NCBI GenBank assembly: GCA_003615045.1
Contig: ML014172.1
Coordinates: forward strand, 1 to 64,000
From: Caulochytrium protostelioides
Lineage: Eukaryota; Chytridiomycota; Caulochytriomycetes; Caulochytriales; Caulochytriaceae
DNA: 64,000 bases
Direction of reading: 5' to 3'
A program made the position numbers and the translations under genes. The notes below the pieces were generated by a model. That model was given only the letters and a program-made list of their open reading frames with translations. It was not told the origin of the DNA and searched no databases. Positions 17,772-26,799 of this stretch are shown here, in pieces (position 1 is the first letter of the stretch; the number at the start of each line of letters is the position of its first letter).

Positions 17772-18980
17772 ATGGTTGTCGCACGCCCGGCGCCGATCCG
17801 GACGACCACGGACAACCGCAAGTCGATGGATATGCTGTCGACACGCATTGCGGAGGAAGGCGGCGACGGCGACGTTCTGCCCGGCATGGAGAGCAACGAT
17901 ACCCTCGGCCAGCGCGCCATCTCGGAGGCGATGGACGATGCGGCGTCCTCGCTCAGCCGCATGAACCTCGACAGCGGCCACGTGCGGTCGCCGACGGGCC
18001 GCCATGCCGAGGCCAAGGTCCTCGATGCGCACCTCGCGTCGCGGCGTTCCAGTGCGGACAGCTCGCAGATCTCGCTCGGCCGCACGTCGTCCTTGTTCTC
18101 GCTCGGCCGCGGGCCGAAGACGCCCAAGAACCACGCGTCGGTGGACGGCACGGGTGCGGGCCTCGGCACGCCCGGCGGCCACGGCGGCGCGGGTCATGCC
18201 CACGGCAGCCACGGCAGCGGCTTCCTGCCGACGCGGCCGGTGCGCCACCCCATCTGGGACATGCCGATCGCGAAGACCATCCTCGAGCGCGTGTTCGAGT
18301 ATCTCCCGTCGCACGACCTGCACAGCTGCATCCCGTACGTGAGCAAGCTCTTCTACCAGACGCAGAAACAGTTCCTGCTGGAGCACCTGATCGGCGGCGT
18401 CTCGTTCGAGCTGATTCAGCGCGACGAGCGCAAGTCGAGCACGGCGAAGGTGTTCAATGCGCAGGGCCAGCTGCAGCAGTGGTCGGGCCCGATCACGGTG
18501 ATCCAGCGGTTCCGCGGCTCAATCGACGACTACGATGCGGGCACGGACCGCATCATCCTGCGCGAGGTGCCCGGCACTGACGCGCGCGTCTGCATCCCGG
18601 CCAGCGGGCTCTTTGAGGCGCGCGTCATGTACGACTCGGGCTACGCGGGCATGGACGTCGCACGCATGGCCCACGATTACCTGAAGCTGTACGCGGACCC
18701 TATCACCGGCTACTGCGTGAACGACGTCGCCAAGGCCCCGAACTATCTGAAGTGCCAGCTCGGCCCGCAGAACAACGCGGGCCAGATCTCGTGCATCTCG
18801 ACGACCCTCAGCACGCTGATGGCACCTGACCAGGTCTTTGCCGCCTCGTCGAACGGCGCGCGCAGCACCCGCACCGGCTCCAGTATCCTCTCGGGCTCGT
18901 CGGGCTCGTCGGGCGAACGTCGACGGTGGGGCCAGTTCTTTAAGATGAGCCAGGCCTCGATGTCCCAAGTCGCCAAATAA
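17772..18980 (+). CDS. F-box-like protein of unknown function
   Basis: A 402-residue single-exon protein with a strong start context (CCACCATGG) and TAA followed at once by ATATA-type AT-rich sequence. Residues 1-155 are disordered, with Ser/Arg-rich phospho-type sites (RRSSADSSQISLGRTSSLFS) and Gly/His runs. Residues 158-208 resemble an F-box: ILERVFEYLPSHDLHSCIPY then VSKLFYQTQKQF, the leucine-rich three-helix module that binds Skp1. Residues 210-360 are a folded domain I do not recognise (VSFELIQRDE, ITVIQRFRGSIDDYDAGTDR, YLKCQLGPQNNAGQISCIST). The tail is Ser/Gly-rich and ends in SMSQVAK. If the F-box call holds, it would be a substrate receptor of an SCF ubiquitin ligase. The match is weak, so treat this as a folded unknown with a possible F-box. 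Confidence 0.7.
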   Translation: MVVARPAPIRTTTDNRKSMDMLSTRIAEEGGDGDVLPGMESNDTLGQRAISEAMDDAASSLSRMNLDSGHVRSPTGRHAEAKVLDAHLASRRSSADSSQISLGRTSSLFSLGRGPKTPKNHASVDGTGAGLGTPGGHGGAGHAHGSHGSGFLPTRPVRHPIWDMPIAKTILERVFEYLPSHDLHSCIPYVSKLFYQTQKQFLLEHLIGGVSFELIQRDERKSSTAKVFNAQGQLQQWSGPITVIQRFRGSIDDYDAGTDRIILREVPGTDARVCIPASGLFEARVMYDSGYAGMDVARMAHDYLKLYADPITGYCVNDVAKAPNYLKCQLGPQNNAGQISCISTTLSTLMAPDQVFAASSNGARSTRTGSSILSGSSGSSGERRRWGQFFKMSQASMSQVAK

Positions 18981-19996
18981 ATATACGACTAAAGATGCCA
19001 TGTCATCCCATGTGTTGCCATGCCTTGTAACGTCATACTGCGTGGTGTCCCCCCCTCTGTGGTGTCATACGATATAATGCCATGGTGGTCTCCGTTCGTT
19101 GCGCGAATCCCGTGGTGATGCCCCACGAGGGCCATGCGATCCCCCTAATAGACGAATCATATGAAAATGGCTCGAATCAGCGGAATACCTTGGATGCGTT
19201 CGAGGGGTCGGGAAGAGCCGATAGTGTTGCTCTCCTGTGCGTCCATCCCGCTCATCAGCTCATCAGCTCATCCGCGCATCCGCGCATCATGGCGTGGCCT
19301 CGGGTGTGGGATCGGCGGCGCACGACGTCCAGTCACGATCATGACAAACGGCGGCGCGAGGCGGGACGCCGTGGCCGTGGCCGTGGCCGTGGCGCCGTCC
19401 ATGCGCCGTCGCCCTTGCCCGCTGGCTTGTCGGGGGTCCCGCCATCGTCGTCGGCGCCACGGCCATGATGGACGCCGCCGCTGCCGCCGCCACCGCGGCC
19501 GTCGCACCCCTTGTTGGCCCGCTCACGCCGGGGGACCCGCCATACCGTGGGGACGGACGATATAAGACCCGGTCCCGAGCGGCTGCCGACCCACGCGCGC
19601 GGCGGCAGCAGCGGCAGCAGTAGCGGCAGCGGCAGCGGCAGCAGCAGCAGCAGCAGCGACGGCGGCAGTCGATACTCTCGCGTCGGCCGATGGCATCCGA
19701 GGACTCGTGTGCGGCGCTGCCATCGTCTCGTGTATCCAAAGACCCGTTGGCACGTGATGCCGTGCGCTCTGCCTGCCGCCCGCCGCTGCTCCTCCACGTC
19801 GTCCTTGTTCCTGCGCCGCTGCTGGCTCTCCTCCCTGCCGCCACGCGCCGCCGCTGTTGTCACGGCGCCGCGTCTCCCGCCGTCTCTGTTTCCACACCGG
19901 CACCCGCGTTTGCCCGACCGTCCGGCGTCGCCTCACCGCTTCACGGAACCCCGCTTCCGCGCGCTGTTCCCGGCCCCCGGCCCCCGACCGTACACG
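18981..19996. other. Intergenic region and probable 5' leader of the AIMP1-like gene
   Basis: One kb with no supported gene. It includes a TATAAG box at 19561-19566 in a GC-rich context, about 435 bases before the AIMP1-like start, a CAG/GGC repeat at 19601-19668 and a pyrimidine-rich segment just upstream of the start. The frame of the next gene stays open upstream to 19511, but the residues are Arg/Ser/Pro-rich and look non-coding. Confidence 0.5.
19601..19668. repeat. Mixed GGCAGC / CAG trinucleotide repeat
   Basis: About twenty GGC, AGC and CAG triplets in an impure run, in the probable leader region of the next gene. Confidence 0.9.
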
Positions 19997-21626
19997 ATGG
20001 CCGCGACTGCGGACGATGCCGCCGCCACCGCCGCTGCCCATGCGGCACCGGCGTGGCAGGTCACGCTGCCAGTCATCTGCCCCGAGCTGCAGGTGCTCCG
20101 CGCCATGATGCCGGCCGCGTGCCACCTGACGTGGCAGACGGCCGCGTCGGCCACGACGGCGTCGGCCGCGCCGGTGGACGGCGAGCGCGATGCCGTCACG
20201 GGCTGCATCACGGTCGCGCGCATGGTCTGCGCCGCGGGCCGGTCGCACTCCGAGCTGGCGCGCTCGCTGCTGCCCGCCGCCGCGTCGGATCCTGAGCATG
20301 CCGCCCTCGTGGACCAGTGGCTCACCTACACCCAGACCACGCTGAAGGAGGCGATCAAGGAGCCCCTCCAGCCGGTGGACCCTGCCGTCTTTGAGGTAAG
20401 CAGCGCGACGCGCGGTCTCTGAGACCAGCGATGCCCACGATACTCAGGAGAAGCGCCCTTGTCGCTGAAACGCATCCATGGGCCCTTGGATTCCGTCGAC
20501 TCACCATCTTTTTTTATTCATTGGTTGGGGGTTTTGACGGATGCGAATGCAGCGCTTGAATGCCGCGCTCGCCGAGGTCACATGGATCGCCGGCGGCGTG
20601 ACACCCACGCTCGCGGATGTGTTCCTGTATGCGCTCATGCGGCCGTGGGTCGCGCGGTGGGACCGCCGCCAGCAGACTGAGTGGCGCCACGTCACGCGCT
20701 GGCTCGATCTCGCGCAGCACTGGGTGGCGCAGCAGCACCGCGCCTCCCAGCAACTTGCGGCCGCCCATGGCGTTGCCGGCACCCAGACCCATCCGCTGCC
20801 GTACCCGCTGCTGACGATCTGTCTCGAGCCGCTGCCGGAGGTGCTGGCGGAGCAGGCCGCCGCGCAGGCCAAGGCCGCGCAGGCTGCCAAGGCCGCCAAG
20901 TCCAAGACTAAAGGCAAGGACGCGGCTGCAGCCGCTTCGCCGGACGCGACGAAAGCCAGCACGAAGCCGGCGAAGAGCGCCGACGCGCCGGCCACCGCCA
21001 CGGCCGCGGCCGGGAGCAAGAAGGCCGACAAGAAAGCCGACAAGAAGGACAAGAAGGCGGACAAGAAGCCGGCGGCGGCAGCGGAGAAGCCCGCGGCCGC
21101 GGCCGATGCGTCGACCGAGCCGTGGCGTCTGGACCTGCGTGTCGGGAAGGTCGTCAAGGTGGAGAAGCACCCTGATGCGGAGAGCCTGTACGTCGAGCAG
21201 ATTGATCTCGGCGAGCCGACCGGACCGCGCACGGTCTGCTCGGGCCTGGTCAAGCACATGCCCATGGAGGCGATCGACGGGCAGCTGCTCGTGATCGTGT
21301 GCAACCTGAAGCCCGTGAAGATGCGCGGCGTCACGAGCCAGGCGATGGTGCTCTGCGCCAACACGCCCGAGGCCGTGGAGTTTGTCCGCCCTCCCGCGGG
21401 CGCGACGCCGGGCACCCCCGTTTACTTTGAGGGCTTCGAGGACCAGGCCGCCACCGACCAGCCGCTCAACCCCAAGAAGAAGGTCTTTGAGAGCATCCAG
21501 CCGCTGCTCAAGACCGACGACCAGCGCCAGGCCGCGTACTTTGGCACCGACGGCCGCGTCCGCTTGCTCCGCACGAAGGAGGGAGTGTGCCAAGCTGACA
21601 CCCTGGTGGGTGCCGCCATCCGCTAA
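19997..21626 (+). CDS. Arc1/AIMP1-like tRNA-binding aminoacyl-tRNA synthetase cofactor, two exons
   Basis: Exons 19997-20395 and 20553-21626 join in phase 0 to give about 490 residues. The intron (20396-20552, 157 bases) starts GTAAGC and ends GCAG. Splicing is supported because it joins ...PAVFE to RLNAALAEVTWIAGGVTPTL, restoring a GST-C-like helical fold (LADVFLYALMRPW) of the kind used by Arc1 and AIMP proteins to dock on synthetases. Residues 190-320 are a Lys/Ala-rich linker (KKADKKADKKDKKADKKPA) that would bind tRNA non-specifically. Residues 322-490 form an EMAPII/Trbp111 OB-fold: LDLRVGKVVKVEKHPDAESL, YVEQIDLGE, TVCSGLVKHM, CNLKPVKMRGVTSQAMVLCA and a C-terminal extension as in AIMP1/EMAPII. 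It would deliver tRNA to cytosolic synthetases. It ends tail-to-tail with the FAHD1 gene. Confidence 0.9.
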
Positions 21627-21786
21627 AGCGTCTCCTCTCTCTTTCTCTCTCTCTTTCTCTCTCTCCCCTGCCCCGCCCGCGCGCGTGACACAGGTCATCG
21701 CTTTTCCCGCTGATGTAAAAAAAATTAATCACAAAGATCGTCGCGCGTCGTCGTCGTATGCGATGATGATACTCGGGAAAGGCTGA

Positions 21787-22688
21787 TCAGATGGTGCGCT
21801 GGGCGACGTCGAACTGGAAGCGCGTAATCACGCGGCCGTCCTCGGTCTCGAGCCCGCCCTCCACAATGTCGCCGATCGCGACGGGACCGACGCCCTCGGG
21901 GGTGCCGGTCAGCAGCAGATCGTCCGTCTCCCATGCCATGACGCGGTCGACGTCCCGGATAAGGCGCGGCACGCCAAAGACCATATCGCGGGTCAGCCCA
22001 TCCTGGACGGTGCGGCCGTTGACCCGGAGCCAAAGACGTAGCGCGTGGGGGTCGGGCACCTGCGACTTCGGCACGAACACGCTGATCGGCAGAAAGTCGT
22101 CGCGGCCCTTGGCGACGGACCACGGCGTGCCGTTCTTGCGCGCGGCGGCCTGCTCGTCGCGCGCCGTCAGGTCGAGCGCCAACACATAGCCGGCGACGGC
22201 GTCCATGGCCGCGCCGTCCGAGAGGTGCTGCAGGACGCCGCGGACGTCGGCCGCGTGGCGGTCGCGCAGCGCGCGGCCCATCACGACCCCGAGTTCGATC
22301 TCATGATGCACCAGCATGTGGGGTGGGATCCGGATCGCCCGCGGTTGCTGCACCATCGTCGACGGGGGCTTCAGGAACATCATGGGCGTCTTGGGCACGG
22401 TGCCGCCCATCTCTGTCGCATGTTTGCTGCACGCGTCGACGGAACCCATCATGCATCCAGTCATTGTCATGGACCACGCGTATAACAAAGGATTCAGTCA
22501 GGATGAATCATCTGGGTCGCAGACCGATCGGAGCCACCAGATCGCGGGCGTGAGTCACTGGGCCATCTCATTCGGCCCATGGCCATACCCACGGGCATGC
22601 GCCATGGCCATCGCAGGGTCGCTTACGCATAGTTCTTGCCAATGGCCACACATTTGCGGCAGGCCCGCCAGAAATCCGCACCCGACAT
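21787..22688 (-). CDS. FAHD1: FAHD1-type acylpyruvase / oxaloacetate decarboxylase, two exons
   Basis: Exons 22688-22627 and 22426-21787 give 233 residues, close to human FAHD1 (224). The intron (22626-22427, 200 bases) starts GTAAGC and ends GCAG, phase 2. Splicing joins MSGADFWRACRKCVAIGKNY to AKHATEMGG, which restores the family start (FW----K-VCVGRNYADH). The rest is a full FAH domain: MMFLKPPSTM, HHEIELGVVMGRAL (the metal-ligand E-x-E), YVLALDLTARDEQ, NGTPWSVAKGRDDFLPIS, and WETDDLLLTGTPEGVGPV near the end. Family members cleave acylpyruvates and decarboxylate oxaloacetate, usually in mitochondria, using Mg2+. Without the intron the frame would begin with an unrelated leader (MLYAWSMTMTG), so the spliced model is preferred. 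Expression evidence would settle it. Confidence 0.9.
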
Positions 22689-23088
22689 CGCTGTGCGTTT
22701 CGTTGGTCACGCGACAGAGGCGGATAATGGGCTTCCGCGTCGAGGAGCGATCGGCGGATTGGCAGGCGAAGGGGGGTAATCAACAAAAAGGCGAGCCGGC
22801 GATCCGAGTTCCGTTCCTCTAGTTCCAAACCCCTGAGACGAAAGCCTTCCTGCCATGCGACGCGATCTCCTGTATCACGGTCACCCCGTCCAAGGTGCTG
22901 GGCAGCGCCACCGCTGCGATCGGCGGCGCCGCAGCGCGTCTTCTAGCCGGATCCCGACCACGCACGGCGGTCGGGACCATCTGCTTGAGCGCCCTCCCGG
23001 AAGCGGCGAGACGCGTGGTCGCCGTGGTCGCCGTTCAGGAGGCGCCGTGGTCGCCTGACCGTTGTCTGCCGTGGCGTGCGCCACGCGC
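22689..23088. other. Short intergenic region
   Basis: Four hundred bases between two minus-strand genes: the FAHD1 promoter side and the 3' end of the arrestin-fold gene. No gene or motif was recognised. Confidence 0.5.
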
Positions 23089-26000
23089 TCAGAACAGCGG
23101 GCGCGACGAGAGCGCCGTCATGGACGGCACGCCGCCGCCGCCGCCGCCGTAGAGTCCTCGCGCCGTCGGCGTCGACGCCGCCGGCGCCGCGGCCGGCGCG
23201 GGTTCCGGCGACAACAGCGACGGCGACGGGGAGAAGGGTCCCGAGGGGGCGAAAGGCGGACTCAGCAGGCCCGGCGCCCCCGCCGCCGCGTCCGCGCCAC
23301 ACGCGCTGCTCGCCACCCCCGACCCCTCCCGCGAGCCGGCGGCGCGCAGGCCGCCGATCCCGGCGACGGCGCAGGCCGGCAACCGCGCGCCATCCGCTGC
23401 CGAGTCCAGCAGCGCCGTGTCGGCGACGGTGGTCGGCGTCGTCGTGTAGGCGTCGTAGATGAGCGTCGGGTCGACGACGAGCGGCGCGAGCCCCGGCCGC
23501 GCCATCAGCGGCAGCGTCCGCGGGAGGCGCGTCGTGGTCACGGCCGCGTCGGCGCCGGCGCCGGCGTCGCCCGCGTCCTCGTCGTCGCTGTCGCGCGCGG
23601 TCGCCGGCCACGCGCTGTCATCGGCGGTGCTGGCGCCGGCCCCGGCGGCCGCCGTGGCGCCGCGGCCTGCGTAGGCCGTGACCGCCCGCGGCAGCGCGAG
23701 CGCTGCGAAGCCGTCCATCCACGGCCGTCCCGACGGCGACGCCGTGGGATCCATCAGCACGGTATCGCGCGGATCACACGGCGCGGCCGGCTGCGGCGTC
23801 AGATGCGGCGTCGGATGCGGGTTGTCGATCGGCCGCGGCGACGGCACGGTTGCGGCGCGCGTCGCGGCTGGCAGCGCCAGCGTCAGCGTCGCCGGGCACG
23901 CGGGGCCGCCGGCGACGACCGGCGACGATTGGAACCGGTCGAGCGGCGCCCATGTCGTGTCCTGGACCGTCAGCCGGTGCGATGCAGGGATCGACGTGGC
24001 TCGGCTCGTCTCGGCGGGCGGCAGCAGGCTCGGCGCTGTCGGCACCCGCCACATCGGCGGCACCGGCGACGGATCCGACGACGCCGCGGACGACGGGGCC
24101 CCGCTGTGGCCCACGGGAGGCGGTACCAAGCCCCGAGCAGCAGCAGCGGCAGCAGCGGCGGCGGCCGCAGGGGCGGCGGCGGCGGCGGCATCCATCTCAG
24201 GCGACACCGCCGCGCCGTGCGTGCGCTCTCGCGAGGACCGCCGCTCCGGCAGCGTGAAGGGCACCTGTGGCGCCGGCACGGCGCTGGTCACTGGATGGCG
24301 GTCCGGCAGGTCCTGGCTCGGGATGCGGGCGCGCATGGGCACCAGAGATCCGACGGGCGGCGCGACGGTGACCTGCGATGCGGCCGCCGCGGGCGGCAGC
24401 GCGGCGGCGACCGATGAGGCAGGGGCCGCCGCGGCGGCGGCGGCGACCGATGCGGTATCGACGGCTGACGGCTCGGCGGGAGCGAAGGGATCGTAGCTGG
24501 CATGAACGGGCGGCAGCGGCAGCGGCGGCGGCAGCGGCGGCGCCACCGACGGCGCGGCCAAGGGCGCTGCGACGGTGTGGCCGCGGTGCACGCGCGTGGG
24601 CGGGCCCGACTGGGGCAGCGCTCCAGCCGTGGTGTGGCTCCAGGATGCCATCGACGCTCCGGCGGCGTCGGCGGCGGCGGCGGCGGTCGTGGGCGCGGCG
24701 GCCTCGGCGACATTGCACGAGGGTCGCCGCATCTCGTCCTGGAGTCGCTGGATGCCGGTGGGCGTGAAGCGGTGCGGGTGGTGGCGCAGCAGCGTGGCCA
24801 GCATGGCGTGGCGTGCGCCGAGCACGGCGAGCTCGGTCTCGAGGGCGATGGTGGCACCGGCGTCGGTCGTGACAAGGACCTTGATGGCGTGGCTGATGGC
24901 GTGCGTGTGCGACGGGCCCGACGGGTTGACGGCCGCCGCGTCGTGCTTGCGGCCTACGAGCGTCCACGGCGGCATGCGGAAGGGCAGGGTCCACTGGCGC
25001 GTGCCTGCGGGCTCCTCCGCGAGGCTGCGGCCGAGGCCGAGCCGTTCGGGTCCCGCGTGCACGGTCAGCTTGCGCTGGGTGCTCACGTCGTGGCCGCGCG
25101 GCGGCGCGGCCGTCGCCGACGGCGCCGAGAGCGCGACCGTCTCGTAGAGGCGGACCTCGACATGGCGGACGGCGCCGGCGCCGGCGTCGTGGCCGGGCCG
25201 CGGGCGGACCGTGATGGCGATCGTGAGGACCTCGTTCGGCAGTACGACCGCCGGGCAGGCCATCTGCCACGTGGCGACGTCGTGGTCGCGGAGGGCGCTC
25301 GCGCTCGCGCGGGCATCCCAGGCCGCCCACAGCGCGGGGGGACGTTGCGGAAAAGCGAACGCGTGGTGGTGGCCGAGGGTGCGGGACGGCGGCGGGAGGC
25401 CGGCGAGCGCCAGCGCGGACCGCTGGTCGCGCGGCTCCCCCGCATGATACGTAAAGAGGCCGCCGGTGCGCGGGTCCCAGAACTGAGGGGCCGCAGTATA
25501 CGACGCCGGCACGAGGGTGATCTGGTCGGGCGCTGCGGAGGTCGACAAGCCGAGGCCGTACGGGTTGCCGTCCCATGCGAAAGCCGTGATCGCCGGACTC
25601 CACAGCCGCGCCGACACGGCGAGATGGTATCGCGTGTAGGCCAGCGTTTTGGTAGTGCTGGTGGCTGCGGATGCGGCAGCCGCACCGGCGTTGGCGTCGC
25701 CGGCACCGGCGGCGGGGCCGTGGGATTTGCGGTACCAGACCTCGGTGGCAGCCGGGAGCTGGGCGGCGGCGGCGGCGGGGATCTCGAAGCAGAAAGGCAC
25801 GAGTCGCGACTCGCCGGGGTACACCGTGAGTGCGGGCAAAGGCACGTGGGCCGTCGCAGGCGGCAGCGCGGCGACGGTGGGCAGGGTGGGCGAGTGGGCG
25901 CGCGCTGACTGCTGCTGCTCCTGCTGTTGACGCTCGGCCTGGGCTTGGACCTCCGCAAACTTGGGCGACGGCGAGCGTGCGGGCGCCACGAGCGGCATTT

Positions 26001-26799
26001 GCCCCGCAAGCAGCGGCACCGCCGCCGTGCTGAGGATCGAGCGGCCCTCGCCTGCGAGAGCGACCGTCAGCTGGGAGACGACGACGGGCGGCACGGGCGC
26101 GCCGTCGTTGTACGCTGCGATCAGGGGGTCGAGCTCGTCGCCGTCGCCGATGGCGGCCAGCACGTCTTCCAGGATCGCGCTGGCGCTGCGTGGGTCGAGG
26201 GCATCGGCGCCGTCGGCGCCGTGGCCCGGCGCATGCGCGTCCAGCCAGAGCAGCCGGGCCTCGTTGCGCGTCATCAACGAGGCGTCCGGGGGCACCGCAT
26301 ACGTGAGCCGGACCGCGCCGTGGATTGTGACGGCGTCGTCCGCGGCCCATGCGCACAGGTCCAGCTGGTCCTCGCGGCATTGCACCGCGAGCGCAAGGCC
26401 GGCCGCGGCCGCCTGGGCGCGCTGCTTGACCTGCTCGATGGCGATGTGGCCGCGAATGGCTGCGGTGGTGGTGCTCGCGGCCATGCCGTCCGCATCACTG
26501 ACATCGTCCTCCTCGTGGTGGTGGGGATGGTGGCGATGATGGAGATGGTGGCCGTCGGGGTGGCTCGTGATCTCGCGATCGTAGCCGCCATGGCCTGGAG
26601 GATTGCGATCGTTCCTGTCGTCATCGTCGTCATCGTCGTCGTCAGGGACATCGAAGATGGCGGCCGCCGCCGCCGCAGCAGCAGCAGCAGCAGCAGTGAC
26701 GGCGGCGGCCGAGGAAGCGCTGTAGTGGTTGGCCGCCAGTGGCGGCAAGGGCGGCGAGGCGCCAGGTCCTGCGGGGCTTGGGAGCGCGGCGGACGCCAT
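23089..26799 (-). CDS. Large arrestin-fold (alpha-arrestin-like) protein
   Basis: A 1236-residue single-exon protein. Residues 1-110 are low complexity: Ala run, FDVPDDDDDDDDDRNDRN, then a His-rich patch (DGHHLHHRHHPHHHEEDD). Residues 145-430 look like an arrestin N-domain beta-sandwich (VTIHGAVRLTYAVP, YPGESRLVPFCFEIP, ATEVWYRKSHG, YTRYHLAVSARLW). Residues 510-680 look like the C-domain: NEVLTIAITVRP, VEVRLYETVALSA, WTLPFRMPPWTLVG, HAISHAIKVLVTTDAGA. This is the order seen in alpha-arrestins, which link receptors and transporters to ubiquitin ligases and endocytosis. The last 550 residues are Ala/Pro/Ser-rich. No PPxY motif typical of Rsp5-binding arrestins is obvious in the folded part. The identity rests on pattern and spacing, not on a strong motif. 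Open plus-strand frames here are Arg-rich shadows. Confidence 0.65.
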   Translation of the reverse strand: MASAALPSPAGPGASPPLPPLAANHYSASSAAAVTAAAAAAAAAAAAIFDVPDDDDDDDDDRNDRNPPGHGGYDREITSHPDGHHLHHRHHPHHHEEDDVSDADGMAASTTTAAIRGHIAIEQVKQRAQAAAAGLALAVQCREDQLDLCAWAADDAVTIHGAVRLTYAVPPDASLMTRNEARLLWLDAHAPGHGADGADALDPRSASAILEDVLAAIGDGDELDPLIAAYNDGAPVPPVVVSQLTVALAGEGRSILSTAAVPLLAGQMPLVAPARSPSPKFAEVQAQAERQQQEQQQSARAHSPTLPTVAALPPATAHVPLPALTVYPGESRLVPFCFEIPAAAAAQLPAATEVWYRKSHGPAAGAGDANAGAAAASAATSTTKTLAYTRYHLAVSARLWSPAITAFAWDGNPYGLGLSTSAAPDQITLVPASYTAAPQFWDPRTGGLFTYHAGEPRDQRSALALAGLPPPSRTLGHHHAFAFPQRPPALWAAWDARASASALRDHDVATWQMACPAVVLPNEVLTIAITVRPRPGHDAGAGAVRHVEVRLYETVALSAPSATAAPPRGHDVSTQRKLTVHAGPERLGLGRSLAEEPAGTRQWTLPFRMPPWTLVGRKHDAAAVNPSGPSHTHAISHAIKVLVTTDAGATIALETELAVLGARHAMLATLLRHHPHRFTPTGIQRLQDEMRRPSCNVAEAAAPTTAAAAADAAGASMASWSHTTAGALPQSGPPTRVHRGHTVAAPLAAPSVAPPLPPPLPLPPVHASYDPFAPAEPSAVDTASVAAAAAAAPASSVAAALPPAAAASQVTVAPPVGSLVPMRARIPSQDLPDRHPVTSAVPAPQVPFTLPERRSSRERTHGAAVSPEMDAAAAAAPAAAAAAAAAAARGLVPPPVGHSGAPSSAASSDPSPVPPMWRVPTAPSLLPPAETSRATSIPASHRLTVQDTTWAPLDRFQSSPVVAGGPACPATLTLALPAATRAATVPSPRPIDNPHPTPHLTPQPAAPCDPRDTVLMDPTASPSGRPWMDGFAALALPRAVTAYAGRGATAAAGAGASTADDSAWPATARDSDDEDAGDAGAGADAAVTTTRLPRTLPLMARPGLAPLVVDPTLIYDAYTTTPTTVADTALLDSAADGARLPACAVAGIGGLRAAGSREGSGVASSACGADAAAGAPGLLSPPFAPSGPFSPSPSLLSPEPAPAAAPAASTPTARGLYGGGGGGVPSMTALSSRPLF

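Noticed and set aside
19511-19996. Upstream extension of the AIMP1-like exon 1
   Set aside because: It includes a trinucleotide repeat and Arg/Ser-rich residues; the ATG at 19997 gives a sensible start, so the rest is treated as leader.
23062-24417. Plus-strand frame of 451 codons opposite the arrestin-fold gene
   Set aside because: Almost half Arg and Gly, with no domain; it mirrors the GC-rich Ala/Pro/Ser-coding minus strand.
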